Shown here: piece by piece, positions 34,377 through 41,575 of the stretch | How the letters are laid out: every line of letters starts with the position of its first letter | Numbering within the stretch: position 1 is the stretch's first letter | NCBI GenBank assembly: GCA_046349915.1 | Contig: JAXMBL010000006.1 | Location: 496,001 to 560,000, forward strand | Source of the DNA: CAIXSC01 sp046349915 | GTDB taxonomy: Bacteria > Planctomycetota > Planctomycetia > Pirellulales > Pirellulaceae | Direction of reading: 5' to 3' | DNA: 64,000 nt | Program-made: the position numbers and the translations under genes | Notes under the pieces: generated by a model | What the model was told of the DNA's origin: nothing | Database searches by the model: none | What the model saw: the letters and a program-made list of their open reading frames with translations, nothing else

Positions 34377-36311
34377 TTAAGCCGCTCGGCGACTAGGTTG
34401 ACTCACCATCCACCCCTTCCGATGGGCGACTAGATTCGTTCGGGTCGGACGGGATGATTCGGCGATCGACAGTCTAGGACGTCCCCAAGCCGAACCGTCG
34501 GCAAGGCAAAACGTCAAACCGAGAAGATTCCGCATCGAAGCGGTCTGCGAGAAAGGCAGTCGAGTGACGACTGTGTTCTCGGCAGCGGGAAGCAGTTCCT
34601 CGAGTGCCTGGGGCGTGAACCACTCGGCCAGAACTTCGCGATGTCGAGCGGCCTCGCCCCGGACGGCTCGCCAATTCGACGAGTTGAAATCGAAGATTCG
34701 CTGGTAGCGTCGCGGATCGACGCCGCGCAATCCTCGCCAGTACCATTTGCGCACGTCGCGTGCCAACGAACGCCACGCTCGATGAATCTTCGCCATCGGA
34801 GCAGAAGCGTCGAGGGGACAGGCGGGTTCAAAACGGAACGAGTTGCTATCGAGGGGGATTTCGGCGAGCCTGGGGAAGTCTTGGACCAGCATGGCGAGTT
34901 CAAGACGACGGTCGTCCACGATCGACAACTCGACGTTGTACATCATCTGGACGACTCTGCGATCGAACGCAGGAAGAAGCGGCCAGCTCCGGAAACTCAA
35001 ACGATGCAGAATGACCCCGATGTAATGACGTACTCGGTTGTTGAGTTTCGAAAGAAAGGCTCGCTGGTCAATCGTCTCGCCTGCTCGCTCATAATCATGT
35101 TGCAGATCCCGATAACTTGCCTCGACCCACTCTGCCGCAGCGGGGCTGACGAAGGCCGTCTCCAGTTGACGGCGAGGGATTCCCCATCTATTGCAACGAT
35201 CCGCGAACACGTCGAACGATCGTCGACCCGAAGCGCGGTCGCGGTTGTATCGATGAGCGTACCCGCCGAGGACATCATCGAGGGCGAACCCCGACCAGAA
35301 ATAAGGGGCGACCTCGCCGACCGCGACTGCTTCCGCTTCCGTCCCCAAAGCGCTAAAGCCACCGGTCAGGCGTTCGTCTCGAGCAACTCGGCGGCCCGCC
35401 TCGACAAAGCCTCGCGCGTCGGGCTCGCTGTCGGACCGGTGCATGGCGAGATTGAGCGCGCGACAGACTTGACGAGCCGCATGTGATTCGAAATCAGTTT
35501 CTCGACCGAGCGTCACCGCGGTCGAAATCAACTGACGTTCTTGCAGGTAGCCCGCCATCAGTCGTGAATCGCAGCCGCCGGAGAGCATGATGGTTGTCGG
35601 CACGGCGCGGTCGACGGGGCGATGACGTTCGATGGCGTCGAGCAAACGCGAGCGGGCTTCTTCCTTCAGTTCGGCAAGTTCGCGTCCCACGAAACGACTC
35701 TCATGCTCCGGTCGCCAATGTTCCACCTCAACGCAGTGTTGAACATCCTTCGCGACCAAGTGATGGCCGATCGCCAAACGTCGAACGCCCGCGACGAGCG
35801 AACGATTGTCAGTCAGGCCATTAAAGAGCAAGATTGAGGCGAAAGCTTGGGGATCGGGCTGTGCTCGCAGGGTGGGATGCAACGAGCAAAGATGAGGCGT
35901 GGATGCCACGACGAGCGTCTCGTCTTGGTGGACAAAATAGATGGGAAAGATGCCCAGCGGATCGACGCCAGCCACAAGCCCTCGTTCCGCCGACCATGTT
36001 ATCCCAGCAAAGTAGCCATCGAAGGTGGCTCGATTATTGGATCGGTGAAGCCAACGTTCACGGAGATCGCTCGCCCCTACATGCTTGCCGTCGTCGTCGA
36101 CTCCGTAGCCGAGGAATATCGATGCGTGCTCGTGACTTGATTCGAATTCGCCAGGGGCTTGGGGCGATCGAGCCCAAACGGCGGCGAAATTCCCGCTGCG
36201 AAGCTGCTGCACGACGAGGCCTGGAAGGCGTTGAACCGATTCGCGAGCCTGTTCCAGGAAGCGTCGTCGTCGATCGGAATCGTCAGTGACAATCAGTGCA
36301 AAATCGGCCAT
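34377..36311 (-). CDS. Asparagine-synthetase-like amidotransferase/cyclase lacking the glutaminase Cys
   Basis: A 644-residue protein with the layout of asparagine synthetase B. An N-terminal Ntn-like domain (FDGYFAGITWSAERGLVAGV, DPLGIFPIYFVHQ) is followed by a PP-loop synthetase domain with TTIMLSGGCDSRLMAGYLQE at about residues 240-255. The start at ATG 36309-36311 is preceded by AAGGAG at about 11 bp; the next residue is Ala, not Cys, so the glutamine-hydrolysing nucleophile is absent. Enzymes of this kind (beta-lactam synthetases, lasso-peptide cyclases, sugar-amide synthetases) adenylate a carboxylate and use a non-glutamine amine. It is 99 bp downstream of an ATP-grasp ligase, which supports a two-ligase pathway. 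The substrate is unknown. Confidence 0.8.
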   Translation of the reverse strand: MADFALIVTDDSDRRRRFLEQARESVQRLPGLVVQQLRSGNFAAVWARSPQAPGEFESSHEHASIFLGYGVDDDGKHVGASDLRERWLHRSNNRATFDGYFAGITWSAERGLVAGVDPLGIFPIYFVHQDETLVVASTPHLCSLHPTLRAQPDPQAFASILLFNGLTDNRSLVAGVRRLAIGHHLVAKDVQHCVEVEHWRPEHESRFVGRELAELKEEARSRLLDAIERHRPVDRAVPTTIMLSGGCDSRLMAGYLQERQLISTAVTLGRETDFESHAARQVCRALNLAMHRSDSEPDARGFVEAGRRVARDERLTGGFSALGTEAEAVAVGEVAPYFWSGFALDDVLGGYAHRYNRDRASGRRSFDVFADRCNRWGIPRRQLETAFVSPAAAEWVEASYRDLQHDYERAGETIDQRAFLSKLNNRVRHYIGVILHRLSFRSWPLLPAFDRRVVQMMYNVELSIVDDRRLELAMLVQDFPRLAEIPLDSNSFRFEPACPLDASAPMAKIHRAWRSLARDVRKWYWRGLRGVDPRRYQRIFDFNSSNWRAVRGEAARHREVLAEWFTPQALEELLPAAENTVVTRLPFSQTASMRNLLGLTFCLADGSAWGRPRLSIAESSRPTRTNLVAHRKGWMVSQPSRRAA

Positions 36312-36410
36312 CGTCTGGGAACTCCTTCCCGTAGTGGAACTCGCCTGAACCACTGTCCTCGTCGTGTAGTCAGTTTGAACCTTGCCTCAAGAGCTTTTTC
36401 CTGCTCCGAA

Positions 36411-37622
36411 CTAAGCGGCTCGCCGACTCGTGAACAATTTCTGACGGTAGGCCGTTCGCTTGGCTTCAACCTCCGCTCGATCAGCGCCGAGCCAAATGAC
36501 CGAAGCCGTCGTCCGTTCTCGGGTTGCTTGGATGCCCAAGAGGAAGATGTCCATTCGTTGACTGGCCTCGCACAAGACGGCTTCCCAGTGCACGGGAGGA
36601 CCGACGAACTTCTCGCGGACAAATAACGCGACGCTCGAAGGATGTCTTCGTCGCCGCAGCGCGTCGATCCAAAGGAGAGCGGGGGTCGAGCCGTTGATGC
36701 GGCAGTTGAGATCGATGACATAGACTCGCCCGTGCACATCCCGCACGAAATCGAAACCCGCAATACCTCGATAGCCCCAGGCGGTCGCTCGCTCCATGAT
36801 GGCGTGGCCGATCTCGATCATCTCCTGCGTCGGTGCTCGCTCCTTCTCGAACCAGTTTCCCAAGTATCGACCGGAGGCGTCGGTAAGCTGCTGAGACGCT
36901 CCGAGGTAGAGAATTTCGTCGCCTCGCGTCGCATAGGTCAGGTTGAAGTTGTCCTGAATTTCCAGGAGTTCCTCGACAAGTACTGACTCGGACAAGCGCA
37001 TTCGCTGAACAGCCGCGAGAAGGTCTGCAACGGAGCGAACGATCACCACCGACCGACCGCCGCCGCTGGATTCGTCTCCTGTTCCCTTGACCACGAACCG
37101 AGAATCTCCTTGGAAAGTCAAATTACCCTTCGTCGCCGACTCAATGAAATCGCGAGTCTCCATCAGGCGACGAGCGGGGACGAAGTCCGTGGGAACGAGT
37201 TCCCCAAGGAGGGCTTTGTCGTTCACTCGCGACAACACCTCTCGCGGAATCCAATACTCGGCATCGGGTCGCTCGCCGAGTGGATGAACGTGCTGGAACG
37301 CGATTTGTCCGCCTTGGGAGTGGATCTGCGCCAGGCGGTCGGAATACTCCGACGCACCCTCAAAGGGAACGACGGTGGGCGAGTAGTCGAAATTCCAGCA
37401 GGCGTAGAACGAGTCGAGATGGGGATGGAGGACGGATCGTCCAGCCAGGATCGGCATCCCGCCAGCGACCGTGAGACACTGGGCCGTCCGAAAGTCCTGG
37501 TCGACCTGTTCGAAAGCGCCCCAACAATCGGCGGTAAAGGATCGACGAATGTTGAACGTGACAAATGGCGGATGAAAGTCAGCTAGCGTCAAAGCAAGAC
37601 GAGTACGCGGAGGGCGACGCAT
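36411..37622 (-). CDS. ATP-grasp carboxylate-amine ligase-like protein
   Basis: A 403-residue ATP-grasp protein. The nucleotide-binding parts are a Gly-rich loop FVVKGTGDESSGGGRSVV (about residue 175-195), the acidic hinge VLVEELLEIQDNFNLTY and the metal-binding segment VYVIDLNCRINGSTPALL (about 298-315). The N-terminal 150 residues are a pre-ATP-grasp region unlike common ligases, with FYACWNFDYSPTVVPFEG and a possible His-rich site FQHVHPLGE. Several in-frame starts exist; ATG 37620-37622 is chosen because TGGAG lies 8 bp upstream. It should join a carboxylate to an amine or thiol through an acyl phosphate. The asparagine-synthetase-like gene follows directly and both proteins end in SRRAA. 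I cannot assign a product. Confidence 0.75.
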   Translation of the reverse strand: MRRPPRTRLALTLADFHPPFVTFNIRRSFTADCWGAFEQVDQDFRTAQCLTVAGGMPILAGRSVLHPHLDSFYACWNFDYSPTVVPFEGASEYSDRLAQIHSQGGQIAFQHVHPLGERPDAEYWIPREVLSRVNDKALLGELVPTDFVPARRLMETRDFIESATKGNLTFQGDSRFVVKGTGDESSGGGRSVVIVRSVADLLAAVQRMRLSESVLVEELLEIQDNFNLTYATRGDEILYLGASQQLTDASGRYLGNWFEKERAPTQEMIEIGHAIMERATAWGYRGIAGFDFVRDVHGRVYVIDLNCRINGSTPALLWIDALRRRRHPSSVALFVREKFVGPPVHWEAVLCEASQRMDIFLLGIQATRERTTASVIWLGADRAEVEAKRTAYRQKLFTSRRAA

Positions 37623-37758
37623 CACGACGACTCCATCGGAAATCGCCATGAGCGAGGGGGCGCGGGACACTCATGCCCTGTGACCCCCTGTGAACCGTGC
37701 GGCTCGCGGCGCAATCATCGTTATCGTCGGAATAACCGGCGAGCTTTATCTGGATTGG

Positions 37759-38595
37759 CTATTTTTTCTTTTTCTTATTGTTATTGTTCTTGGCCTGCTT
37801 TTGCTTCTGTTGGAGGCGTTGTTTGTCTTGCTCTTCGCTGTGAACTTTCCGTTCAGCGTCCGCAAGTTGCCTGGACTCCGTCTCGAGCTTTTGACGAGCT
37901 TTGGCGACTTCGCCTTTAACTTTTTCGAGTTCGCGACGAACTTCGGCCATGCGGGAGTCGCGTTCGATCGACTCGTTACGCTTGGTCATGAGCGTCTGTA
38001 CTTTCTGCTCGGCCTCGGCAACTTTCTCCTTGACCGACTTGGCTTGCGAGTTGGCGAGGATGGCGGACGACTCCAGGGACCGCACGGACGCCAGCGAGGC
38101 GGCGTATTCCTTGCCGAGCGATTCTCGGTCATCGACCGGAGCGGTGCTCAGTTTCGACTTGAGGGAATCGCGTTTCTGGATGGCCGCCGCGTATTCAGGC
38201 GATTCTCGTAGCTTCTCGAGAATGGGGCGAGAGAGTTCGTCGAGCTGTGCTTGGGTAGACTGGAGTTGTTGGCGAGCCGCGACAAGGGGCGGGGCGGCAT
38301 CATGCTCTTGTTCCACTTTGCGCCGCACATCGCCCGCATGGTTGGTCGCCTTTTCGAGTGCCGCGGCTGCTTTTCGCAGTTCTCCCTTGGCGTCCTCGGC
38401 CTGCTTGCGAGCGGCTTGCAACTTATCGCGAGCCTGCCCGATCTCTCGTTCGGCTCGCTTGATGTCGTCAGTCAGTCCCTTGGGGTTTTGTTTGGCCGCG
38501 GCGCCGAACGACTTAGGCACATTGAGCGTCCAAGGAACACTGGCGAGCGACAGAACTAGCGATGCAGTGAGCAGTTTACGAAGCGATCGTGACAT
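37759..38595 (-). CDS. Exported coiled-coil protein with Lys/Asn tail
   Basis: A 278-residue protein. The start at ATG 38593-38595 gives a signal peptide (LRKLLTASLVLSLASVPWTL); the longer frame adds 24 residues. Almost all of the mature part is heptad-repeat coiled coil (IKRAEREIGQARDKLQAARK, VAEAEQKVQTLMTKRNES). It ends with a low-complexity tail of five Gln/Lys-rich and then Asn and Lys runs (KQAKNNNNKKKKK). The amino-acid pattern resembles periplasmic coiled coils such as OmpH/Skp-like or TolA-like spacers, but no family is recognised. It lies 136 bp upstream of the ATP-grasp gene on the same strand, so cotranscription is possible though not shown. Confidence 0.72.
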   Translation of the reverse strand: MSRSLRKLLTASLVLSLASVPWTLNVPKSFGAAAKQNPKGLTDDIKRAEREIGQARDKLQAARKQAEDAKGELRKAAAALEKATNHAGDVRRKVEQEHDAAPPLVAARQQLQSTQAQLDELSRPILEKLRESPEYAAAIQKRDSLKSKLSTAPVDDRESLGKEYAASLASVRSLESSAILANSQAKSVKEKVAEAEQKVQTLMTKRNESIERDSRMAEVRRELEKVKGEVAKARQKLETESRQLADAERKVHSEEQDKQRLQQKQKQAKNNNNKKKKK

Positions 38596-38685
38596 GGGAG
38601 TTGAGCAATATCGATCTGGAGGAAAGAGCGGCAACGTCGGTCTGCTGCTCTTTATCATGCACCCCAACTTGCCAAGGTGTCAATT

Positions 38686-38763
38686 CGTAGGGTGCGTCGA
38701 ACCGGGCGGCGAGCGATTTCGCTGATACCGATCAACGTCACCACCGCCCAGTGAAAACGCACC
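38686..38763. repeat. 78-bp dispersed element with imperfect inverted ends, copy 1
   Basis: It begins CGTAGGGTGCGTCGAACCGG and ends with AAAACGCACC; the ends form an imperfect inverted repeat (GGTGCGT...ACGCACC). A copy in inverted orientation lies at 49741-49818 and shares the outer 23 bp, the inner CACCACCGC and the same overall length, but the middle has diverged. It encodes nothing and may be a non-autonomous mobile or REP-type unit. Confidence 0.65.
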
Positions 38764-38879
38764 TTATCGTTAAACTGGCGTGGCAGCTTCGCTGACGCTG
38801 CCGCGAGTGCTGGGCTTCTCACTGACTGGCGAGTTGTTCGGTGCGCATGGTGCATCTGCGCCGGAGGCTTGACGGCGCC

Positions 38880-40706
38880 CTACTCGAGCACCGTTACGGC
38901 GAGCAGCAGATCGGGGCGAGCAGGTTCCGATGGTCGTTTCTTGTCGCTTCGAGGATCATCCCGATTTAGGAGCACCAACGTTTCGCCCAGCGAGACCTCA
39001 TTCGTCAAATGCACTCGATAAGTGTCAAGCACTCGAGTGGGATTGGTTGGCGATTTGGGAGGGCTCAGCGTCGAGTACTTGCCAAGAAAATCGACATTCA
39101 GCAATGGACTATCGGCTTGTCTGCTCACCGTAACGTCAATGCGAAGGCCGGTGGGCCCGAATTCCATCTGGGGCGGCGAAAACTCGCCTTTGACCCCATC
39201 AAATTCGCGCACCTCCACCAGCGGCGTTTCGGCGCCGACAAACATCGACGCCGGCTTGTCGAGAGTGGTGACGAGGCGAGGACGGCTCATGACCGTACTC
39301 ATTCGATGTGATTCAAGTTTCTTGAGCAGGTCGTGGAAACGCGCCGTGCGAACTGGCGCTACAATCACTCGCCCTTCGAGTCGACAACGTTCCTCGGATG
39401 CGTCCACGATCCAATCAGGGAGCGATTCATCCTTGTCCTTCAGTTTTTCCCGATCCAAGAGTAATGCCACGATCTCCAACTTTACCTGAGTCTTTGGCGA
39501 CGAATTGTCCTTGGCCTCAACAGACTTGTCGGGCGCTGGGCTCGGTGGAATTACAGGCGTGGGGCGAGCAGCCATGGGCGCAGGATTGGCCGCGGGTGGT
39601 TCTTCCGCCGTGGTCCGAGTCGAGCGTAAGGTCACCAATGAAACGCCGGCGACGGCCGCGGATAGCAGCATGCTCACGCCGACTCGGTAACGCCAACTGA
39701 CTGGCTGACTGGCGAGGCGCGGGAAATCCAACAACATGGTCAATCTCCTCAATACGGTTTGGTAATGTCGTCCACTCGAAAAACCCGCGACGGCCGTTGG
39801 CAGGGATTCAATCCCACTCGACTTCACCCAAGCCAGCAGCGCCTCCGCGTACTCCACGGGTTGCTCGCCGGCCGCCGCGGCATCCGCGAGAAGTTCTTGG
39901 TCAAGTCGTAACGCTCGCCGGAATACAATCAGCAGTGGCTGCGCGGCGTACACGGTTGCCAGCATTCGTTCAACGACCAACCACCGCAGATCGCCGTGCT
40001 TGATGTGAGCCCATTCGTGTCGCAGGGCCGCCGTAAGCGACGGAGTGATTGGCTCGGTCGTCGAGCCAGGGGGAATCAGAACCGTGGGATGCCAGAAGCC
40101 GAGCACCAAGGCGCCTCGCACTTGATCACAGACCATCAACCGCACTGGCGTGCCGCCCGTCGCGATCGTCGCCAAATAGCCCACTAACTCGGATGGTGCG
40201 GGACGAGCGGATTGCAGCAATCGGTACGTTAACCAGAGTCCACATAGATTCCAAGTAAGCGCGCCAGTCGATGCGGCCAGCGCAATCATGGCCACTCCCG
40301 ATAGCCAGGGAATGGTCGTTGCGATCGAGTTGGCTTGTGGTTGGTTCGAATGATCACCTGAGTCGGTTGTCGTCGGGGCGAGTGGGGCGAATCCATGGGT
40401 GACGACAGGCATGTCCGCCCCGCCGCGGAGGCGCTGAGCCGGTTGAACCGTCTCGTTGTCCATCCACTGGCGAGTTGACTCGAAGACTTGCCAGACTGAC
40501 CAACGTGGCCAAGCGGGCGCGAGATTCAATAGCGGCAACAGGCTGAGTGCGACGAGAGTTGCTCGCGCGACAACGATGCGCGCCGCGGGTGAGCGAAGCA
40601 GTCGTATAGCCAACAGCGCGATGGCGAGCAACAACGTGCTTTGCCACCAGCACTCGACTATCACCTCGCCCCAAAAGGTCCAGGACAGAGACGATAAATG
40701 ACTCAT
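38880..40706 (-). CDS. M56 (BlaR1-type) membrane metallopeptidase with secretin-like C-terminal domain
   Basis: A 608-residue protein with four or so N-terminal membrane helices (STLLLAIALLAIRLL, VARATLVALSLLPLLNL and others) around the M56 zinc site HEWAH at about residue 231 (TAALRHEWAHIKHGDLRW). After another membrane helix near 340 (YRVGVSMLLSAAVAGVSLV) and a Pro-rich linker, residues about 400-608 form a beta-rich domain. Its pattern (VMSRPRLVTTLDKPASMFVG, LRIDVTVSRQADSPLLNV, DTYRVHLTNEVSLGETLVLL) resembles the secretin domain of type II/III secretion proteins. It starts within the BlaI stop codon (ATGA), so the peptidase and repressor are coupled. It probably senses an envelope signal and triggers cleavage of the repressor. 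Confidence 0.82.
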   Translation of the reverse strand: MSHLSSLSWTFWGEVIVECWWQSTLLLAIALLAIRLLRSPAARIVVARATLVALSLLPLLNLAPAWPRWSVWQVFESTRQWMDNETVQPAQRLRGGADMPVVTHGFAPLAPTTTDSGDHSNQPQANSIATTIPWLSGVAMIALAASTGALTWNLCGLWLTYRLLQSARPAPSELVGYLATIATGGTPVRLMVCDQVRGALVLGFWHPTVLIPPGSTTEPITPSLTAALRHEWAHIKHGDLRWLVVERMLATVYAAQPLLIVFRRALRLDQELLADAAAAGEQPVEYAEALLAWVKSSGIESLPTAVAGFSSGRHYQTVLRRLTMLLDFPRLASQPVSWRYRVGVSMLLSAAVAGVSLVTLRSTRTTAEEPPAANPAPMAARPTPVIPPSPAPDKSVEAKDNSSPKTQVKLEIVALLLDREKLKDKDESLPDWIVDASEERCRLEGRVIVAPVRTARFHDLLKKLESHRMSTVMSRPRLVTTLDKPASMFVGAETPLVEVREFDGVKGEFSPPQMEFGPTGLRIDVTVSRQADSPLLNVDFLGKYSTLSPPKSPTNPTRVLDTYRVHLTNEVSLGETLVLLNRDDPRSDKKRPSEPARPDLLLAVTVLE

Positions 40707-41173
40707 GATTCGTCCCTCGGCGTTCGGCGTTTCGCTGTGGATTTGGCGGCGCGTTTGGCCGGTGGATCGGCCTGTTTCGCGGTTGACGGAGTTTTGGTTC
40801 CGGCCTTGGCGCGAGCGATCATGGCTTCGAGCTGCCCGATTTCGTCTACTGTCAGACGTTGGTCTTGCAGAGCATGGAGAACAAACTGCTCGACGGCGCC
40901 GTCGAAGACGTTGTGGAGGAAATCGCGAGCGAGCGAGCGGAATGTCGAATCGCGTTCGACTTTGGCGTGGTAGGAGTAGACCTTACCTTCGGCGGTGTGG
41001 CCGACCAGCCCCTTCTGTTCCATGACTTGCAGCAGGCTCAAGACCGTGGTGTACGCTAGCTGTTCGCCGCGTCGTTCGAGTTCGCCGCAGACATCACGTA
41101 CGGTTCCCCCGCCGAGCTCCCAGAGGATCTTCAATGCTTGCAGTTCCCGCTCGCTGGGTTTACTTGGATTCAT
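40703..41173 (-). CDS. BlaI/MecI/CopY family repressor
   Basis: A 156-residue winged-helix repressor. The start ATG 41171-41173 gives MNPSKPSERELQALKILWEL, the normal family beginning; the longer frame adds 51 residues of leader. The recognition helix region is GGTVRDVCGELERRGEQLAY followed by TTVLSLLQVMEQKGLVGHTA, and the dimerisation helix is FLHNVFDGAVEQFVLHAL. A Lys/Ala-rich tail extends the C-terminus (KRAAKSTAKRRTPRDES), longer than usual and likely DNA-contacting. It is coupled to the M56 peptidase gene. Two direct repeats over its own promoter (41210-41261) are the likely operators, so it should autoregulate. Confidence 0.92.
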   Translation of the reverse strand: MNPSKPSERELQALKILWELGGGTVRDVCGELERRGEQLAYTTVLSLLQVMEQKGLVGHTAEGKVYSYHAKVERDSTFRSLARDFLHNVFDGAVEQFVLHALQDQRLTVDEIGQLEAMIARAKAGTKTPSTAKQADPPAKRAAKSTAKRRTPRDES

Positions 41174-41209
41174 ACCGCCAACTGCCTTCCTCAGGTGAAT
41201 CGTCAACCT

Positions 41210-41261
41210 TACTACTGGATGAGCCGTAGATACGGGGGTAATAGTACTGGTCGAGCCGTAG
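41210..41261 (-). promoter_or_regulatory. Candidate BlaI operators: two 20-bp direct repeats
   Basis: Read on the minus strand, CTACGGCTCNNCCAGTANTA occurs twice, at 41242-41261 and 41210-41229, 32 bp apart (about three helical turns). Each copy has an imperfect dyad, CTAC(G/T)G...C(A/C)GTAG. The upstream copy overlaps the -35 to -10 spacer and the downstream copy covers the expected start site, as for BlaI-type repression. Confidence 0.6.
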
Positions 41262-41268
41262 GTGTCAA
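41241..41268 (-). promoter_or_regulatory. Sigma-70 type promoter of the BlaI/M56 operon
   Basis: On the minus strand TTGACA (41263-41268) is followed after 16 bp by TACTAT (41241-41246). The start of transcription is expected near 41234, about 60 bp before the repressor ATG. The spacer and start site are covered by the two operator-like repeats. Confidence 0.6.
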
Positions 41269-41305
41269 GGCGAGTTTTGCCGGGATGTTTGCGAAGCGGC
41301 CGTGA

Positions 41306-41340
41306 ACTGCGTCTTTTGCGGAGCAAAAGGCAACGCTGCG
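41306..41340. repeat. TTTTGCTCCGCAAAA hairpin repeat, single copy
   Basis: CTTTTGC and GCAAAAG form a 7-bp stem around GGA/TCC. The surrounding 26 bp are identical, in inverted orientation, to 45849-45875 downstream of the SGNH hydrolase gene 4.5 kb away. Confidence 0.65.
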
Positions 41341-41575
41341 ATGAGGTCTTTCGACGACAAGGCCCGTGGGGAGATTCAATCGTAGGAATCGCGGTAGGTC
41401 GAATGCCCCGACGGCGGGATGCTCAAATTTTGGAAATTCGTTACTCTTCCCTCCCTCCTCATGCAGCTCGCAGTCGTTCGCAGCACGTTGTCCGTTCGAG
41501 TCCTTCGTTGCCGTTTGCTTTGCGTCGTCGTGTTCCTCGTCTTTTCGAGCGTTCGATCCTCCAGGGAGAATTCTC

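Larger units (their letters stand above)
41174..41575. other. Intergenic region, 402 bp, between divergent BlaI and metzincin genes
   Basis: It holds the BlaI promoter and operators (41210-41268), a TTTTGC-type hairpin repeat (41306-41340) and the leader of the exoprotein gene. Open frames cross it from 41366 and 41262, but the good ribosome-binding site and secretion signal start only at 41576. Confidence 0.6.
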
